64,000 nucleotides of DNA from Hamadaea sp013361475 (GTDB lineage: Bacteria; Actinomycetota; Actinomycetes; Mycobacteriales; Micromonosporaceae): contig NZ_JBFAHM010000020.1 of assembly GCF_040654195.1 (NCBI RefSeq), forward strand, positions 1-64,000. Direction: 5' to 3'. Positions 33,675 through 42,144 of the stretch are shown here, piece after piece. The position numbers were made by a program, and so were the translations under genes. The notes under the pieces were generated by a model. It was not told the DNA's origin. It saw nothing but the letters and a program-made list of their open reading frames with translations, and made no database searches. Numbering within the stretch: position 1 is the stretch's first letter; each line of letters begins with the position of its first letter.

Positions 33675-35470
33675 GGGAGATCCACCGCGATGCGGAAGCC
33701 CACGCTCGGCGAACGGTCGAGGCCAAGCCCCATGAGCAGGAGCTTGATGCTCACCTCCGGCGGCTGCGGGCCGCCGTCGAAGTACCACATCGAGCCTTCG
33801 GCCCGGTGGGCGCTGCCGCCCTTGAGGATCACAAACCGCGTACGCCCGTCGCTGTGCTCGCTCTCGGTCAGGTTCCACACGAGCGGGTCACGCCGATCGA
33901 CGACACCGAGTTCGGCCGCGACCTGCCATTCGTCCTCGGTGGGCAGTCGCGCCCCCGCCCACGTGGCGTAGGCCCGAGCCTCGGCGAGCGTCACCCCGGT
34001 GACGGGTGCTTCCGGGTCAGCGACCGGCCACGGCTCAGCGCCGACGGCGGTCCGGTACGCCGCGAACTCGGCCTCGCTGACCTCCAGTTCCCCGATCGCG
34101 AACCGGCCGAGGTCGACCCGGCGGTGGAGCGTCGCCATGTCGTGCAACCGAGGCGGCAGTGGCTTCCACTCGTCGACGAAGGGCGCTTCACCGTAGAGAC
34201 CGGTCTCGCGGCGCCGGTGGCGCACGACGAGGTCCCGGCGACCGGCGGGCACCTCGACCAGGCCGCCCGGCGGCTGCTCGGCGAAGACCGGCCGGTGCGG
34301 TACGCGTACCGCAGCGCGAGCGGGGAACCCGGTTTCGCCTACGGCGGACACCGCTTGGTCCCCGGCCGACGTGGCAACGGCGATGGCTCCGGCGGGAAGC
34401 GGCCCGGCGGCTACGACCTGACCGCCGTCGACGACCCAGGGGCCGTCATAGTCGGGTCCCCGGTTGACGATCGTCCACAGTGTCTCGCCGTCGAGATCCC
34501 AGCGGGAGGCGTACACCGCGGTCCCGGCGGGATGACCGGCCAGCGGCGTCCACTCGGCTTCCCGGAAGAACCGCGCGTGCGTCGACCACGTCTGGCGCAT
34601 GAACCGCAGCAGCGCCTTGTCGCGCTCCGACCAGCCGACCCAGACACCGAAGACCGACTCCCAGACGAGGAGCCCGGTGCCGTTGAACCAGGCCGACTGG
34701 AGTTCTTCGAGATGATCCCGATGCCAGCGGCGGGTGTGGTGCAGCATGTGCCGCGGCTCGAACCATTTCGCCCGCAGTACGCCGGGGACCGCAGAGTCGG
34801 CGAACCACTGCGCCCAGGACATGGTGTGGTCCTGGATGCGCTCGAGCGGAACGCGGGACTCCCCGGCGAGCACGATGGTCGGAGGCAACGCGTCCACCAA
34901 CTCGGCCGCGGACTTCAACGTGTCGAGGAAGACTCCGTCGACGCCCAAGTCGGCCACGAGCGTCGCGACCTCGTCGGCCGATCCGCCGTCCCACGGGTTG
35001 TAGTCGACGAAGACCTTCACCCCGCGGGCTTGGAAGGCGCGGACGACCTCGCCCAGGCCGGGCACATCGCGATAGAAGGCGAACTGATCGCGTCCGTCCA
35101 GCCCGATCACCGGGTACGCGTGCCAGAGCACGACCCCGTCGAAGCCGCCGAACTCCTCGATCGACGAGTCGACGAAGGCGTCGACGGTGAACTCGCCGGT
35201 CGCGTGGTCGAAGAGCGCCTCATCCCAGAGCCAGACCAGCGCGATCGCGAAGCAGTCCAGGGGCACCTGCTCATAGCGGGAGCCGTCGTAGTCGAGGCGC
35301 TCGCGGGCCGACTTCCGCCAACCAGCCAGCGCGTTACGCCATGCCGGCCACTGCGCGGGATCGTCGGGCGCGGCGAAGATCTTCGCCTCGTCGAGCCCGG
35401 ACAGATCCGCCCCCAACTCCAGCGGCACGATCGCCGGCTGGTCGATCGGCCGGGGCACATAGGGGTTCAC
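33671..35470 (-). CDS. fusion: TIM-barrel glycoside-hydrolase-like domain plus FGE-sulfatase-like domain
   Basis: A 599-residue two-domain protein. Residues ~1-330 look like a TIM-barrel hydrolase (VVLWHAYPVIGLDG, VFVDYNPWDGG, DGVFLDTLKSAAEL, with acidic residues at strand ends). Residues ~395-599 resemble the formylglycine-generating-enzyme fold: ELEVSEAEFAAYR, GVTLAEARAYATWAGARLPTEDEWQVAAELG, VWNLTESEHSDG, LKGGSAHR, then SVGFRIAVDLP. The cysteine pair of true FGE is absent, so oxidase activity is unlikely and the domain may bind ligand. It starts with a GTG overlapping the rbsK stop. Function unknown; operon context suggests trimming of the imported glycoside. Confidence 0.75.
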   Translation of the reverse strand: MNPYVPRPIDQPAIVPLELGADLSGLDEAKIFAAPDDPAQWPAWRNALAGWRKSARERLDYDGSRYEQVPLDCFAIALVWLWDEALFDHATGEFTVDAFVDSSIEEFGGFDGVVLWHAYPVIGLDGRDQFAFYRDVPGLGEVVRAFQARGVKVFVDYNPWDGGSADEVATLVADLGVDGVFLDTLKSAAELVDALPPTIVLAGESRVPLERIQDHTMSWAQWFADSAVPGVLRAKWFEPRHMLHHTRRWHRDHLEELQSAWFNGTGLLVWESVFGVWVGWSERDKALLRFMRQTWSTHARFFREAEWTPLAGHPAGTAVYASRWDLDGETLWTIVNRGPDYDGPWVVDGGQVVAAGPLPAGAIAVATSAGDQAVSAVGETGFPARAAVRVPHRPVFAEQPPGGLVEVPAGRRDLVVRHRRRETGLYGEAPFVDEWKPLPPRLHDMATLHRRVDLGRFAIGELEVSEAEFAAYRTAVGAEPWPVADPEAPVTGVTLAEARAYATWAGARLPTEDEWQVAAELGVVDRRDPLVWNLTESEHSDGRTRFVILKGGSAHRAEGSMWYFDGGPQPPEVSIKLLLMGLGLDRSPSVGFRIAVDLP

Positions 35471-36408
35471 GGCTTCACCGCCAGCTTGTCGATCTCCTCA
35501 CGCAAGGCCAGCGAGCTGGACGCGCCCAGCCGGGTCGCGCCGATCGCACCGGCGGCGCAGGCCCAGGCCAGCGTCTCCGCGATCGGCTTGCCCTCCGTGT
35601 ACGCCACGGCGAACGCGCCGACGAAACCGTCCCCGGCGGCGGTCGTGTCGACGGCGTCGATCTTCGGCGCCGGGATCTGCATCCAGGTGCCCTCGCGGTC
35701 GGCGTAGAACGCGCCGTCGGCCCCGACGGTGAGCACGACCTTCGGCGCGATCTGCCGAAGCCGCTCCATCAGCGAGTACGCGTGCATGCCGCGCGCCGAG
35801 GCACTCGGGCTCCGCCGGGCCGAGCTGTCGATCTTGTCGCCGAGGACCATCTGCGCCTCGATGAGGTTCACGATGAGAACGTCGACCAGAGACAGCAGCT
35901 CAGTCGGCAGGTGCCGGGCCGGTGCGGCGTTGAGGAGCACCGGAACCCCGGCGTCACGAGCGACCTGAGCAGCCTCCTGCACCGTTTCCAGGGGAATCTC
36001 GAGCTGCATCACCAGCGCGTCGGCGGCCGCGATCGCCGCCCGATCGGCCTCGGTCAGGTAGGTCAGCTTCGAGTTCGCGCCGGGTGCGACGACGATGAAG
36101 TTCTCGCCGCTGTCGTCGACCGCGATGAGCGCCACCCCGGACGGGCCGGGTTCGGTCCGCAGCAGGGACAGGTCCAGCCCCGCCTGCGCCATGTTGTCGC
36201 GTACCTGCTGGGCGAAGGCGTCCTCGCCGACCGCTCCGACGAAGGTGACCTCCGCCCCCGCGTACTGCGCGGCGATCGCCTGGTTGGCGCCCTTGCCACC
36301 CGGGACGGTCGTGAAGCTCTCCCCGAGGACGGTCTCACCGGGCCGCGGCAGGACGGCCGCGGTCGCCACCAGGTCGAGGTTCACGCTGCCGACGACGACG
36401 ATCTTCAT
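35467..36408 (-). CDS. rbsK: ribokinase-family sugar kinase
   Basis: Phosphorylates ribose, or a close pentose, to the 5-phosphate. The PfkB fold is clear: VVVGSVNLDLVATA, PGGKGANQAIAA, LNAAPARHLP, VLTVGADGAFY and the catalytic DTTAAGDGFVGAFA. The 313-residue length is normal; a short insertion around SARRSPSASARG is unusual. It is coupled to both neighbours (ATGA to the DraG-type gene upstream, GTGA to the fusion gene downstream). Ribose is the simplest product of the two ribosylglycohydrolases, which supports the name. Confidence 0.88.
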   Translation of the reverse strand: MKIVVVGSVNLDLVATAAVLPRPGETVLGESFTTVPGGKGANQAIAAQYAGAEVTFVGAVGEDAFAQQVRDNMAQAGLDLSLLRTEPGPSGVALIAVDDSGENFIVVAPGANSKLTYLTEADRAAIAAADALVMQLEIPLETVQEAAQVARDAGVPVLLNAAPARHLPTELLSLVDVLIVNLIEAQMVLGDKIDSSARRSPSASARGMHAYSLMERLRQIAPKVVLTVGADGAFYADREGTWMQIPAPKIDAVDTTAAGDGFVGAFAVAYTEGKPIAETLAWACAAGAIGATRLGASSSLALREEIDKLAVKP

Positions 36409-37757
36409 GTGCTCACCTTCATTGTGCGTTCGGCCAACTCGGTGAAGGTCACCTTGTCGCTGCCGGGGATGCTGGTCCGCAGGGTGTCGCGCAACGGCGC
36501 GGCCCAGTCGGCGGGAACGGCTCCGGCGAGGGCGGCGGTGATCGCGCCCACGGTCGCGCCGTTGGAGTCGGTGTCGCAGCCCGCGCTGACCACAGCGCAG
36601 ATCGAGGCGGCGAAGTCACCGCCGTGGAAGGCCAGAGCGGCCGCCACGAGGGCGGCGTTGGGCAGGACGTGCACCCAGTGACGCTTGCCGTAGCGGGCGT
36701 AGATCTCGTCGACCACGCCTTCCCAACTGTCGCCCCGGGTGGCCAGGTCACGGCCGTCCATGATGGCGTTGGCGAAGCGGCTCACCGGGGGCACGACCGA
36801 CTCGCCGGCGTCGAGCACGTCCTCGATGGTGTCGGCGGTCAACGCGGCGCTGCTCATCGCGGCGACCCACATCGCGCCGTAGATCCCGGCCCGCACATGG
36901 CTCACCGACGCGTCCCGGTACGCACACTCCGCCGCCAGGTCCGGTCGCCCGGGATGAATCCAGCCGTAGAGATCGGTGCGGATCTGCGCCCCGATCCACT
37001 CCCGGAACGGGTTGCCCCGCAGTGCGGTCTCCGGCGGCGTGTGGCCGAGCAGCAGATTCCGGTATGCGATCCGCTCGGCGGTGAAGACGCGCCCGCCCGG
37101 AAGCTCGTCCAGCCAGGCCTGGGCCACGTCGTCGGCGGTGAACCCGGGACCGCAGCGCTCCACGAGCCGCAGCGCGATCAGCGTGTAGTTGAGGTCGTCG
37201 TCCTCGGGCATGCCGTCGCTGACCCCCGCCGCGAGCGGCTCGGCCAGACTCGTCGGGGCGGACCGCCGATTCCACGGCCAGCGCCGGGTGACCTCGGCCG
37301 GCACCGGATCACCGGCGATGTATCCGGTCAGCGGCCACTGCCCGCTGGATCGCAGGATCTCCTGGATGCCTTCGCGGGGAATCTTCTCGACCGGCTTGCC
37401 GAGTACGCAGCCCACCGCGCGCCCGACCCACGCGGCATGCAGCCGCTCCAGGTCGTGCCGCGGCTGCCGCCGAGGAACGTTGCGCCACAACGCTTGGACG
37501 CCCGCGAAGTCGTCGGGTTCGCCGGGGCGGGCCGGCATCGGCTGCTCGTCGAGCGCGGCCATGAGTTTTTCCGCGAGCGCGTGCAGCTCAGGCGACGCAG
37601 GCGTCGCCGAGGCACCGCTGCTGCCCGCGGTGAGCGATCCGCCCGCGTCCAGCCACCGCCAACTCACCTTCGAGACGTCTTTGCCCAGGTCACGGGCGGT
37701 CACCAGCTCGTGGGAGAGCAGGTCTTCGGGCTGCACCCAGCTCAATCGCATGGGCAT
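36405..37757 (-). CDS. ADP-ribosylglycohydrolase-fold protein A
   Basis: A 450-residue DraG-superfamily hydrolase. The core starts HAAWVGRAVGCVLGKPVE, followed by MPEDDDLNYTLIALRLVE in place of the usual TDDT metal motif, and SAGCDTDSNGATVGAITAALAG, which supplies the C-terminal Asp pair. About 110 extra N-terminal residues precede the core. It differs strongly from protein B encoded upstream, so the two may act on different bonds or steps. I chose the ATG at 37757; 37751 is a close alternative. Its stop overlaps the rbsK start. Confidence 0.87.
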   Translation of the reverse strand: MPMRLSWVQPEDLLSHELVTARDLGKDVSKVSWRWLDAGGSLTAGSSGASATPASPELHALAEKLMAALDEQPMPARPGEPDDFAGVQALWRNVPRRQPRHDLERLHAAWVGRAVGCVLGKPVEKIPREGIQEILRSSGQWPLTGYIAGDPVPAEVTRRWPWNRRSAPTSLAEPLAAGVSDGMPEDDDLNYTLIALRLVERCGPGFTADDVAQAWLDELPGGRVFTAERIAYRNLLLGHTPPETALRGNPFREWIGAQIRTDLYGWIHPGRPDLAAECAYRDASVSHVRAGIYGAMWVAAMSSAALTADTIEDVLDAGESVVPPVSRFANAIMDGRDLATRGDSWEGVVDEIYARYGKRHWVHVLPNAALVAAALAFHGGDFAASICAVVSAGCDTDSNGATVGAITAALAGAVPADWAAPLRDTLRTSIPGSDKVTFTELAERTMKVST

Positions 37758-37804
37758 CAAGCTACCGCCGACCACTGACAACGGACCGGGAATCGTTGCG
37801 GCAT

Positions 37805-37850
37805 CCGGGATATCGCGGCCTCACGACGCTGTGAGACCGCGATTTCCCGG
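37805..37850. repeat. intergenic hairpin inside the operon
   Basis: Arms 37805-37824 and 37831-37850 pair with two mismatches around a GACGCT loop (CCGGGATATCGCGG... pairs with ...CCGCGATTTCCCGG). It lies between the two glycohydrolase genes, the only sizeable gap in the downstream half of the operon, and may set relative expression. It ends in the CCCGGATAACGCG motif shared with 25985. Confidence 0.75.
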
Positions 37851-37880
37851 ATAACGCGCGCTTCCGCCATAAGTTCATGA

Positions 37881-39050
37881 TCAACCCACCGGGTTCCGGG
37901 GAGAGGGAGCGGGCGACGCAAGGAGCGAGCCGACGAAGGCAGCACGGGCGGAAGCCCGCGCGCCCGCGGCGGCAAGCAGCTCGGAGGCGACGAGCGCCAG
38001 CGAGGAGCCGACGGCCGGAAGGTCCAGCCGCGATTCCTCCGACACCGCGGTGACCCATTCCGCGGGCACACCGTCGATTCCGTGGAGCGTCCCGGCGATC
38101 GCTCCGGCCATGCTCGCGATGGAGTCCGCGTCCCGCCCGTAGTTGACCGAGCCGAGGATCGTGTCGCGTACGTCGCCGCCGGACACGACCAGCATGCCGA
38201 GCGCGATGGGCAGTTCTTCGATCGCGTGCAGCCGGGACGGACGGCGCGATCCCAATCCGGGTTCCCGGTACGCCTCCCCGACCGTGTCGAACGGCGCCAT
38301 CGCGGCCCGCAGCCCTTTGACGGTCGCCAGATCCAGGCCAGACCGAGCGGCGTACCCCTTGGCGGCGGTGAGCACCGCCGAGATCGCGGCCCGGGTGCCG
38401 TCCCGCGCCACCGCGAGCGCCGCCGCCACCACATCGTCCACAGTGGCCGATGGCGGTACCGCGGCCGCGACGCACGCGGCCATGACCCCCGCGGCCTCGC
38501 GCCCGAAGCTGTGCTGATGGGCGCCGGCCAACTCGATGGCCTCCCGGTACGCCGCCACCGGATCGCCCGCGTTGACGATGCCCACCGGCGCGATGTACAT
38601 GGCCGCGCCGCAGTTCACGGCGTTGCCGACGCCGGCCTCGCGGGGATCGGCGTGGGCGAAGTGGAGCTGGGTGATCAGGTGCCGTTCGCCGGCCGCGAGC
38701 CGATGCAGCGCGACGGTCTCGCGCTGCAGATCGGGCACCCACACGATCTTCTCCAGCAGGTCGGGCACGAGCAGCCCGGCCATGTCGTACGCGTCCAGGT
38801 GATCCCGCTTGCGCGAGTACGCCCGGACGAGCGCGTGGGTCACGAGGGTGTCGTCGGTGATCCGGCCGTGCCCCTTGGCGTAGGGCGCGGTCGGCTTGTC
38901 CTCCGGCGCCCGCATCGGCGGGACGATCCCCGTGACGGGTCCCGCGTAGCGGTCCCGAATCTCTTCCGCCGAGTGGCCCTCGACGGCGCCGCCGAGGGCA
39001 TCACCCACGGCGGCGCCGGCGAGGCACCCGATGCTCTTGGCGAGGAGCAC
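37881..39050 (-). CDS. ADP-ribosylglycohydrolase-fold protein B
   Basis: A 389-residue DraG-superfamily protein with the canonical core: CLAGAAVGDALGGAVEG, ITDDTLVTHALVRAY (the TDDT metal motif) and NYGRDADSIASMAGAIAGTLHG. These residues bind the metal pair that cleaves N- or O-ribosyl bonds. The best start is GTG 39050, which overlaps the stop of the solute-binding protein gene (TAGTG), so translation is coupled to the importer. I infer hydrolysis of the imported ribosyl compound. Confidence 0.88.
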   Translation of the reverse strand: MLLAKSIGCLAGAAVGDALGGAVEGHSAEEIRDRYAGPVTGIVPPMRAPEDKPTAPYAKGHGRITDDTLVTHALVRAYSRKRDHLDAYDMAGLLVPDLLEKIVWVPDLQRETVALHRLAAGERHLITQLHFAHADPREAGVGNAVNCGAAMYIAPVGIVNAGDPVAAYREAIELAGAHQHSFGREAAGVMAACVAAAVPPSATVDDVVAAALAVARDGTRAAISAVLTAAKGYAARSGLDLATVKGLRAAMAPFDTVGEAYREPGLGSRRPSRLHAIEELPIALGMLVVSGGDVRDTILGSVNYGRDADSIASMAGAIAGTLHGIDGVPAEWVTAVSEESRLDLPAVGSSLALVASELLAAAGARASARAAFVGSLLASPAPSPRNPVG

Positions 39051-40348
39051 TACTTCAGGACCTGCTTTCCGCCGTCCTCCAGCGTCTTCGCCAGCTGATC
39101 GATCGAGATCTTGTTGGCGAAGTACTGCTGGAGCGCCGGGGTGGCGATCTTCGACTTCCACTCGGGGTAGCCCGTGGCCCGCTGGAACGGGGCCTGAACC
39201 AGGGTGTCGGCGCTGGCCACGGCCACGTCCCAGCCCTGCTTGCCCTGGGTGGACTGGACGAGCTGCGCGCCGGCCGCCTTGCCGGTCGGCACCAGCCAGT
39301 CGCCGTGGGCCAGCTTGGCCATGTTCGTGGCGTTGAGGAAGTTCGCGATGAACTTCATGGCCTGCGTCTTGGCCTTGGAGTCCTCGCTGATCGAGATGGT
39401 CTGCGGGTTGGCCGCCTGGTTCTGCGAGGTGCCCTTGAGCGCGGGCAGGGTGACCCACTCGAAGTCCTTGGGCGCCTGCTCGATCATCTGCTGCCGCAGG
39501 TAGATCGAGCCCGGGAGCATGGCGTACTTGCCGCCGAAGAAGCCCGGCAGCGGGTCGGTGCTGCCGAAGGACAGCGCCTCGGGCGACGCGGACTTGTCGA
39601 CGTAGACCATGTCGTGGATGCGCTGCGGGACCGCCTTCTCGCCGTCGCCGACCTTGACCGTCCACTTGCCGCCCTCTTCGTAGAAGAAGGCGCCGTCGTA
39701 GTTGAGCGCCAGGTTCATCACCCGGTTGGTCGGCGACTTGAGCGCCCAGGCCACGCCGTACTGACCCGGCTTGGTCAGCTTCTTGGCGTTGGCCGCGAAC
39801 TCGTCCCAGGTCCACGGGGCGTTCGCGGCGGGCACGGTGATCCCGGCCGCGTCGAGCAGCTTCTTGTTGGCCAGCACGACCTGCGACTCCAGCAGGAACG
39901 GCACGCCGACGACCTTGCCGTCGACCGTGACGGTCTGCCAGACCTTGTCGGAGATCTCCGCCTTGAAGTCGGCGGGGATCAGCGAGCTGAGGTCGGCGAG
40001 GTAGCCCTGCTTGGCGAACTCGCCCAGCGCAGCCGACTCGTAGTGGATGATGTCCGCCGCGTCGCCGCCCTCGAAGGAGGTCAGCAGCTGGTCGTGGACG
40101 GAGTTCCAGTCGCCCTGCACGTACTCGATCTGGATGTCGGGGTTGGCCTTGTTCCAGTCGTCCACGATCTGCTTGTTGGCCGCCAGCGACTCCTTCTGCC
40201 AGGCGAGGCTGAGGAATCGCAGCTTGACCGGGCCGGTCGTCTCCGGCTCCTTGTCGTCCCCGCAGGCCGCGAGGAAGGCGGCCGTCGCCACGAGGCCGGG
40301 CAGGGCCAGCAGCGATCTTCTGTTGATGTTCACGGGCGATCTCTCCAT
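39050..40348 (-). CDS. sugar ABC transporter solute-binding lipoprotein
   Basis: A family 1 extracellular solute-binding protein of 432 residues. The signal peptide ends in lipobox LAAC at about residues 26-29, then GDDKEPETT. The mature protein has the usual two-lobe sequence (VKLRFLSLAW, GDAADIIHYES, KYAMLPGSIY). The ATG at 40348 is used here; a GTG five codons later (40333), preceded by GGAGAG, is a serious alternative. A semi-palindromic GTTAAACGGTTA lies just upstream (40366-40377) and may be a second LacI site. Confidence 0.93.
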   Translation of the reverse strand: MERSPVNINRRSLLALPGLVATAAFLAACGDDKEPETTGPVKLRFLSLAWQKESLAANKQIVDDWNKANPDIQIEYVQGDWNSVHDQLLTSFEGGDAADIIHYESAALGEFAKQGYLADLSSLIPADFKAEISDKVWQTVTVDGKVVGVPFLLESQVVLANKKLLDAAGITVPAANAPWTWDEFAANAKKLTKPGQYGVAWALKSPTNRVMNLALNYDGAFFYEEGGKWTVKVGDGEKAVPQRIHDMVYVDKSASPEALSFGSTDPLPGFFGGKYAMLPGSIYLRQQMIEQAPKDFEWVTLPALKGTSQNQAANPQTISISEDSKAKTQAMKFIANFLNATNMAKLAHGDWLVPTGKAAGAQLVQSTQGKQGWDVAVASADTLVQAPFQRATGYPEWKSKIATPALQQYFANKISIDQLAKTLEDGGKQVLK

Positions 40349-40372
40349 TGAGGTTTTTCCATCCCTAACCGT

Positions 40373-41224
40373 TTAACCCTTGACTGCGCCCGCCAGGGAG
40401 CCTTCGGCGAGACGCTTCTGAAGCACGGCGAAGAAGACCAGGCTGGGCAGGGTGGCCAGCAGCGAACCCGCCGCCAGCGGCCCGAGCCGCGCGATCCCCT
40501 CCACGCCGACGAAGCGAGCCAGGGTCACCGGCAGCGTCGCCAGCTCCGGGCTCTTGAGCAGGACCAATGCGAAGAAGAACTCGTTCCAGGCGCTGATGAA
40601 GGCGAACAGCGAGGTCGCCACCAGCCCTGGCGCGAGGAGGGGCGCCACGACCCGGCGTAGCACCTGCAGCCGGGACGCGCCGTCGACCGACGCGGCCTCC
40701 TCCAGTTCGCGCGGGATGCCGCGGACGAAGCCCTGGAGCATCCACAACGCGAACGGCAGCGACCAGGTGACGTACACCAGGATCAGGCCGAACCGGGTGT
40801 TGGTCAGGCCGGCCTCCCGCAGGATCAGGAACAGCGGGATGACCAGCAGGACGAACGGGAACAACTGGCTGACCAGCACCCAGCCGAGGGTGATCGTGCT
40901 GAGCCGGGTCTTGAAGCGCACCAGCGAGTACGCCGCCGGCAGCGCCAGGAGCACGGTCAGCGCCGCCGAGGCGGACGCGACGATGAGGCTGTTCAGCGCC
41001 GAGCGCGCCAGATCCTGCTCGGTGAAGGCGGTGACGTAGTTCTGCAACGTCGGATGCTTCGGGATCAGGGTCGGGTGCAGCTCGACCATCTCGCGCGGCT
41101 CCTTGAAGCTGATCGACAGCAGCCAGACCAGCGGGAAGCCGAGGAAGACCAGGTAGAGGCCGAGAGTCAGGTACTGAGCGACTCTTTTAAACGTTTTCAC
41201 CGCAGGCACGCTGGATCGGCGCAT
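40373..41224 (-). CDS. carbohydrate ABC transporter permease (MalG type)
   Basis: A 283-residue inner-membrane subunit with six helices and the EAA loop RELEEAASVDGASRLQVLRRVVAPLLAPG, which contacts the ATPase. Its ATG overlaps the upstream permease stop (TGATG). No ATPase gene is in the operon, so a shared MsiK-like ATPase elsewhere must energise the importer, as is common in actinobacteria. Confidence 0.95.
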   Translation of the reverse strand: MRRSSVPAVKTFKRVAQYLTLGLYLVFLGFPLVWLLSISFKEPREMVELHPTLIPKHPTLQNYVTAFTEQDLARSALNSLIVASASAALTVLLALPAAYSLVRFKTRLSTITLGWVLVSQLFPFVLLVIPLFLILREAGLTNTRFGLILVYVTWSLPFALWMLQGFVRGIPRELEEAASVDGASRLQVLRRVVAPLLAPGLVATSLFAFISAWNEFFFALVLLKSPELATLPVTLARFVGVEGIARLGPLAAGSLLATLPSLVFFAVLQKRLAEGSLAGAVKG

Positions 41225-42144
41225 CAGTTTGCCTCCCGGAGCCGGCGGCGCAGGTACACCGCGAGGAGCGCGACGATGATGAGGACCATGACGTTGCCCA
41301 ACGCGGCGGCGTACCCGTAATGGCCGTAGCGGAACGCCTCCTCGTAGGCGAACAGCATGGGCAGCATCGTCTTGCCGCCCGGCCCGCCCCCGGTCAGGAC
41401 GTAGACCAAGCCGAACGAGTTGAAGTTCCAGATGAAGTCCAGGCTGGTGATCGCCACGACGACCGGCGCGAGCGCGGGCCAGGTGACCGCCCGGAACCGG
41501 CGGATCGCGCCGGCGCCGTCCATCTGCGCCGCCTCGTGCAGTTCGCGCGGCACGCCTTGCAGCCCGGCCAGCAGGACGATCGTCGTCTGCGGCAGCCCGG
41601 CCCAGATCCCGACCAGGATGACCGCGGGCAGCGCGGTGCTGAAGTCGCCCAGCCAGTTGTGCCGCAACCCGTCCAGGCCCACCCGCGAGAACGCCTCGTT
41701 CAGCATGCCCGCGTCCGGGTGGTAGACGAGCTTCCACATGATGCCGACCACGACCGGCGGCATCGCCCACGGCACCAGCGCCAGCGTCCGCGCCAGCCAG
41801 CGCAGCCGCAGCGGCTGATTGAGCAGCCCGGCCAGGCCCAGGCCCAACCCGAACTGCAGGATCGTCACCGCGAAGGCCCAGATCAGGCCGACCTTGAACG
41901 CGTCCCAGAACTGGGTGTCCGCCACCAGCTCGCGGTAGTTCTCCAGGCCCGTGAAGGTGATGTCCACGTTGCGCCCGGCCCGCGCGTCGGTGAAGCCCAG
42001 GAACACGCCGCGGAGCAAGGGCGCCGCGGACAGCATCACGACCGGGAGCAGTGCCGGCAACAACAGGAGATACGCGAAACGCTTGTTCTGATCACGCGAT
42101 GGCTGACGCGTCGCGCGCGGGGTTTCTTCGAGGACGGCCGTCAT
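41224..42144 (-). CDS. carbohydrate ABC transporter permease (MalF type)
   Basis: A 306-residue membrane subunit with six helices after a polar N-terminus. The EAA loop is ELHEAAQMDGAGAIRRFRAVTWPALAP. It pairs with the MalG-type permease that follows and overlaps the lacI stop at 42141-42144 (ATGA), so regulator and importer are co-translated. Confidence 0.95.
   Translation of the reverse strand: MTAVLEETPRATRQPSRDQNKRFAYLLLLPALLPVVMLSAAPLLRGVFLGFTDARAGRNVDITFTGLENYRELVADTQFWDAFKVGLIWAFAVTILQFGLGLGLAGLLNQPLRLRWLARTLALVPWAMPPVVVGIMWKLVYHPDAGMLNEAFSRVGLDGLRHNWLGDFSTALPAVILVGIWAGLPQTTIVLLAGLQGVPRELHEAAQMDGAGAIRRFRAVTWPALAPVVVAITSLDFIWNFNSFGLVYVLTGGGPGGKTMLPMLFAYEEAFRYGHYGYAAALGNVMVLIIVALLAVYLRRRLREAN

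Noticed and set aside
41189..41196. AAACGTTT in the start of the MalG-type permease gene as another LacI operator
   Set aside because: Only an 8-bp palindrome inside coding sequence (VKTFKR); flanks do not extend the symmetry.
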